37,068 bases of DNA from the NCBI GenBank assembly GCA_034439475.1, contig JAWXAN010000051.1:1-37068 (forward strand). The letters are read 5' to 3'. Source of the DNA: Candidatus Zixiibacteriota bacterium. Lineage in GTDB: Bacteria > Zixibacteria > MSB-5A5 > GN15 > FEB-12. Below are positions 35,691-37,068 of the stretch, piece after piece; the first letter of the stretch is position 1, and every line of letters starts with the position of its first letter. The position numbers were made by a program, and so were the translations under genes. The notes below the pieces were generated by a model, which was given only the letters and a program-made list of their open reading frames with translations, was not told where the DNA came from and made no database searches.

Positions 35691-36413
35691 TTGAATCGCC
35701 GAATTGCCATAGCTCTCATAGCGCTCTTTGGAGTCGCAATGTTCACACCCGAGGCCCGCGCCGACCGTCGTAAATACGTCTGGACTTATCAGTTTTTAAC
35801 CATGCCCGCTGATGCGACAGAACTTGAGTTCTATCAGACCACAAAAATTGGCGAGACAAAAAGCTGGGAGTATAGAGTTGAGCTTGAGCAAGGCATTACC
35901 GACCGCTGGGATTTTTCGGTCTACCAGATATTTGTCCAAGGGGAAGGCCAGTCATTGAAATGGGACGCCTTCCAGCTTCGCACACGATATAAACTTGCTG
36001 CGCCCGGACGATTCTTTTTTGATCCCCTGCTCTATCTTGAATACAACCGAAAAATAGACCTGACCAAACAGAACAAACTTGAAGCCAAACTTATTCTTGC
36101 TCGTGACTTCCAAAAGATCAACCTCTCCATAAATCCGGTCTATGAATTTTTCTTTGCGCCGGGTGAACCGGTTCACGAAGTCGGACTCGATGTTGGATTA
36201 TCATACGAGCTTTCGTACCGCTTCTCATTGGGCATTGAGTCAACATCACGGCGTGAATTTGTGAAATTGGCCGATGGTGAGACCTCGTCATATTTCGGCC
36301 CGACACTTTCATTGGCCACAGGAAGCGCCTACTACACAGTCGGCTATGCCGGCGGTTTGACCGATGAGAGCGATGACGCCCGTGTACGGTTCCTTATGGG
36401 CTTTCATTTATAA
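35691..36413 (+). CDS. Predicted outer-membrane beta-barrel protein
   Basis: A 240-residue exported protein with a clear signal peptide (NRRIAIALIALFGVAMFTPEARA, residues 2-24 split here as NRRIAIALIALF and GVAMFTPEARA). The mature part consists of alternating polar/aromatic strands (WEYRVELEQGI, WDFSVYQIFVQG, LSYELSYRFSLGIES) and ends in the typical RFLMGFHL with a C-terminal nonpolar residue. Ten to twelve barrel strands are plausible. The family is unknown to me. The TTG at 35691 is chosen because AGGAGG lies eight bases before it; TTG at 35688 and an ATG at 35661 are in frame alternatives. A cytochrome c lipoprotein gene follows after 33 bases. Confidence 0.7.
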   Translation: MNRRIAIALIALFGVAMFTPEARADRRKYVWTYQFLTMPADATELEFYQTTKIGETKSWEYRVELEQGITDRWDFSVYQIFVQGEGQSLKWDAFQLRTRYKLAAPGRFFFDPLLYLEYNRKIDLTKQNKLEAKLILARDFQKINLSINPVYEFFFAPGEPVHEVGLDVGLSYELSYRFSLGIESTSRREFVKLADGETSSYFGPTLSLATGSAYYTVGYAGGLTDESDDARVRFLMGFHL

Positions 36414-36446
36414 TATGTAGTTATCCAAGCGGACCGAAAATCTTTG

Positions 36447-36722
36447 ATGAAATGTAAATTAATACTTTTGCCGATTGTAGGGCTGGCATCGGCTATTGCA
36501 TTGGTTGCCTGCCAGGGCAATCGTGCGGCACAATCAAATGAAGGGCGAACCGATGGAGAGATCGCCTTTCGCAGTTCCTGTCAGACATGTCATTCACTTC
36601 CTAATCCTGCCAAGTGGACAGATGACCAGTGGCCGACACTTGTACAGCGCTATGGAGAACTTGCGCATTTATCAGAGCAAAAAATCGACGCCATTACCGC
36701 GTATTTGACAGCGGTGAATTAG
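36447..36722 (+). CDS. Small monoheme cytochrome c lipoprotein
   Basis: A 91-residue protein with a lipoprotein signal (LASAIALVAC, lipid-modified cysteine near residue 22) and one heme motif CQTCH near 46-50. About 70 mature residues make it one of the smallest cytochrome c types. No methionine follows the heme motif in the short domain, so the sixth ligand is uncertain. It stands 33 bases after the predicted outer-membrane barrel and may work with it in periplasmic or outer-membrane electron transfer. ATG is preferred to the TTG one codon upstream; no strong ribosome binding site is seen. Confidence 0.8.
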   Translation: MKCKLILLPIVGLASAIALVACQGNRAAQSNEGRTDGEIAFRSSCQTCHSLPNPAKWTDDQWPTLVQRYGELAHLSEQKIDAITAYLTAVN

Positions 36723-37068
36723 AAGTTCGTTGCTGGCGCGGGGGACGGTGGAGACCGTCAGATCACATCGCCCTAAGTAAGGTTGGCAAGACCAGACGGA
36801 AGGTTGCAATGGCTGCCTTCTCACATCTGCGCTGTCAGGCGCCCCCACCTGACAGTTGAAGTATAGTGTCGGGCGAGGGCGCCCGACACCACGTCATTGT
36901 TGCACTGCAGTTCGCCGCTGGCGGAATCGCACGGAGATCAATATGAGATTGCCACGTCCCTCTCAGAATCGCTCCTCGCAACGGGCATAATAGCCAAAAA
37001 GTGTTGGTAAGTTATTCATTTTGGGCGGAGTTTACAGTACCATGCGAAGTCGTTTTCTCGGTTATGAA
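36723..37068. repeat. Intergenic repeat block, inverted copy of the 5.3 kb repeat
   Basis: Bases 36795-36893 match the reverse complement of 5265-5365. They contain CTGTCAGG/CCTGACAG (36832-36839 with 36848-36855) and GTGTCGGGC/GCCCGACAC (36866-36874 with 36881-36889). Then comes a segment ATATGAGATTGCC...TCGCTCCTCGCAACG at about 36941-36986 that resembles parts of bases 72-95 and 341-413. No gene is seen up to the window end. Confidence 0.75.

Overview
The window looks like a chromosomal stretch from a respiring, Gram-negative-type bacterium. The signs are secreted and lipoprotein cytochromes, a predicted outer-membrane barrel, and an Alternative Complex III/caa3 respiratory locus. The respiratory chain and the tyrosine pathway resemble those of the FCB lineages (Bacteroidota, Rhodothermota, Zixibacteria-like groups). 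A Zixibacteria-type organism is my best guess, but this is inferred from gene content and style only. TTG, GTG and probably one CTG start codons are used. Intergenic regions carry dispersed palindromic repeats.

Region 1 (about 0.4-8.5 kb) is an aromatic amino acid degradation locus. On the minus strand lie 4-hydroxyphenylpyruvate dioxygenase, homogentisate 1,2-dioxygenase, a HisC-like aminotransferase and a fumarylacetoacetate-hydrolase family enzyme. Divergently, on the plus strand, lie a flavin-reductase-like protein and acetoacetyl-CoA synthetase. Together they can take tyrosine to fumarate and acetoacetyl-CoA. No maleylacetoacetate isomerase is present in the window.

Region 2 (8.5-14.3 kb) holds an AT-richer exported trypsin-like protease and two overlapping genes for exported amidohydrolase-fold proteins. 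Only one of the three amidohydrolase domains keeps its metal-binding HxH motif. A clear intrinsic terminator follows.

Region 3 (14.5-30.4 kb, minus strand) is a complete aerobic terminal electron transport module. It runs cyoE/ctaB, then a TTGACA-N17-TATATT promoter, actA-actB-actC-actD-actE-actF, a small one-TM protein, an SCO copper chaperone, coxB with a fused cytochrome c, coxA (A2 type, YSHPAVY), coxC, coxD, a heme A synthase fused to a second SCO domain, and a DUF420 protein. Quinol oxidation, cytochrome c oxidation, heme A synthesis and copper insertion are thus encoded together. The heme A synthase-SCO fusion is the most unusual gene here.

Region 4 (30.4-37.1 kb) has a long AT-rich leader and nrdJ, an adenosylcobalamin-dependent ribonucleotide reductase with a GTG start and a strong Shine-Dalgarno sequence. 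Next come a terminator, a possible small RNA, and a two-gene unit of a predicted outer-membrane barrel and a monoheme cytochrome c lipoprotein. The window ends in a repeat that is an inverted copy of one near 5.3 kb.
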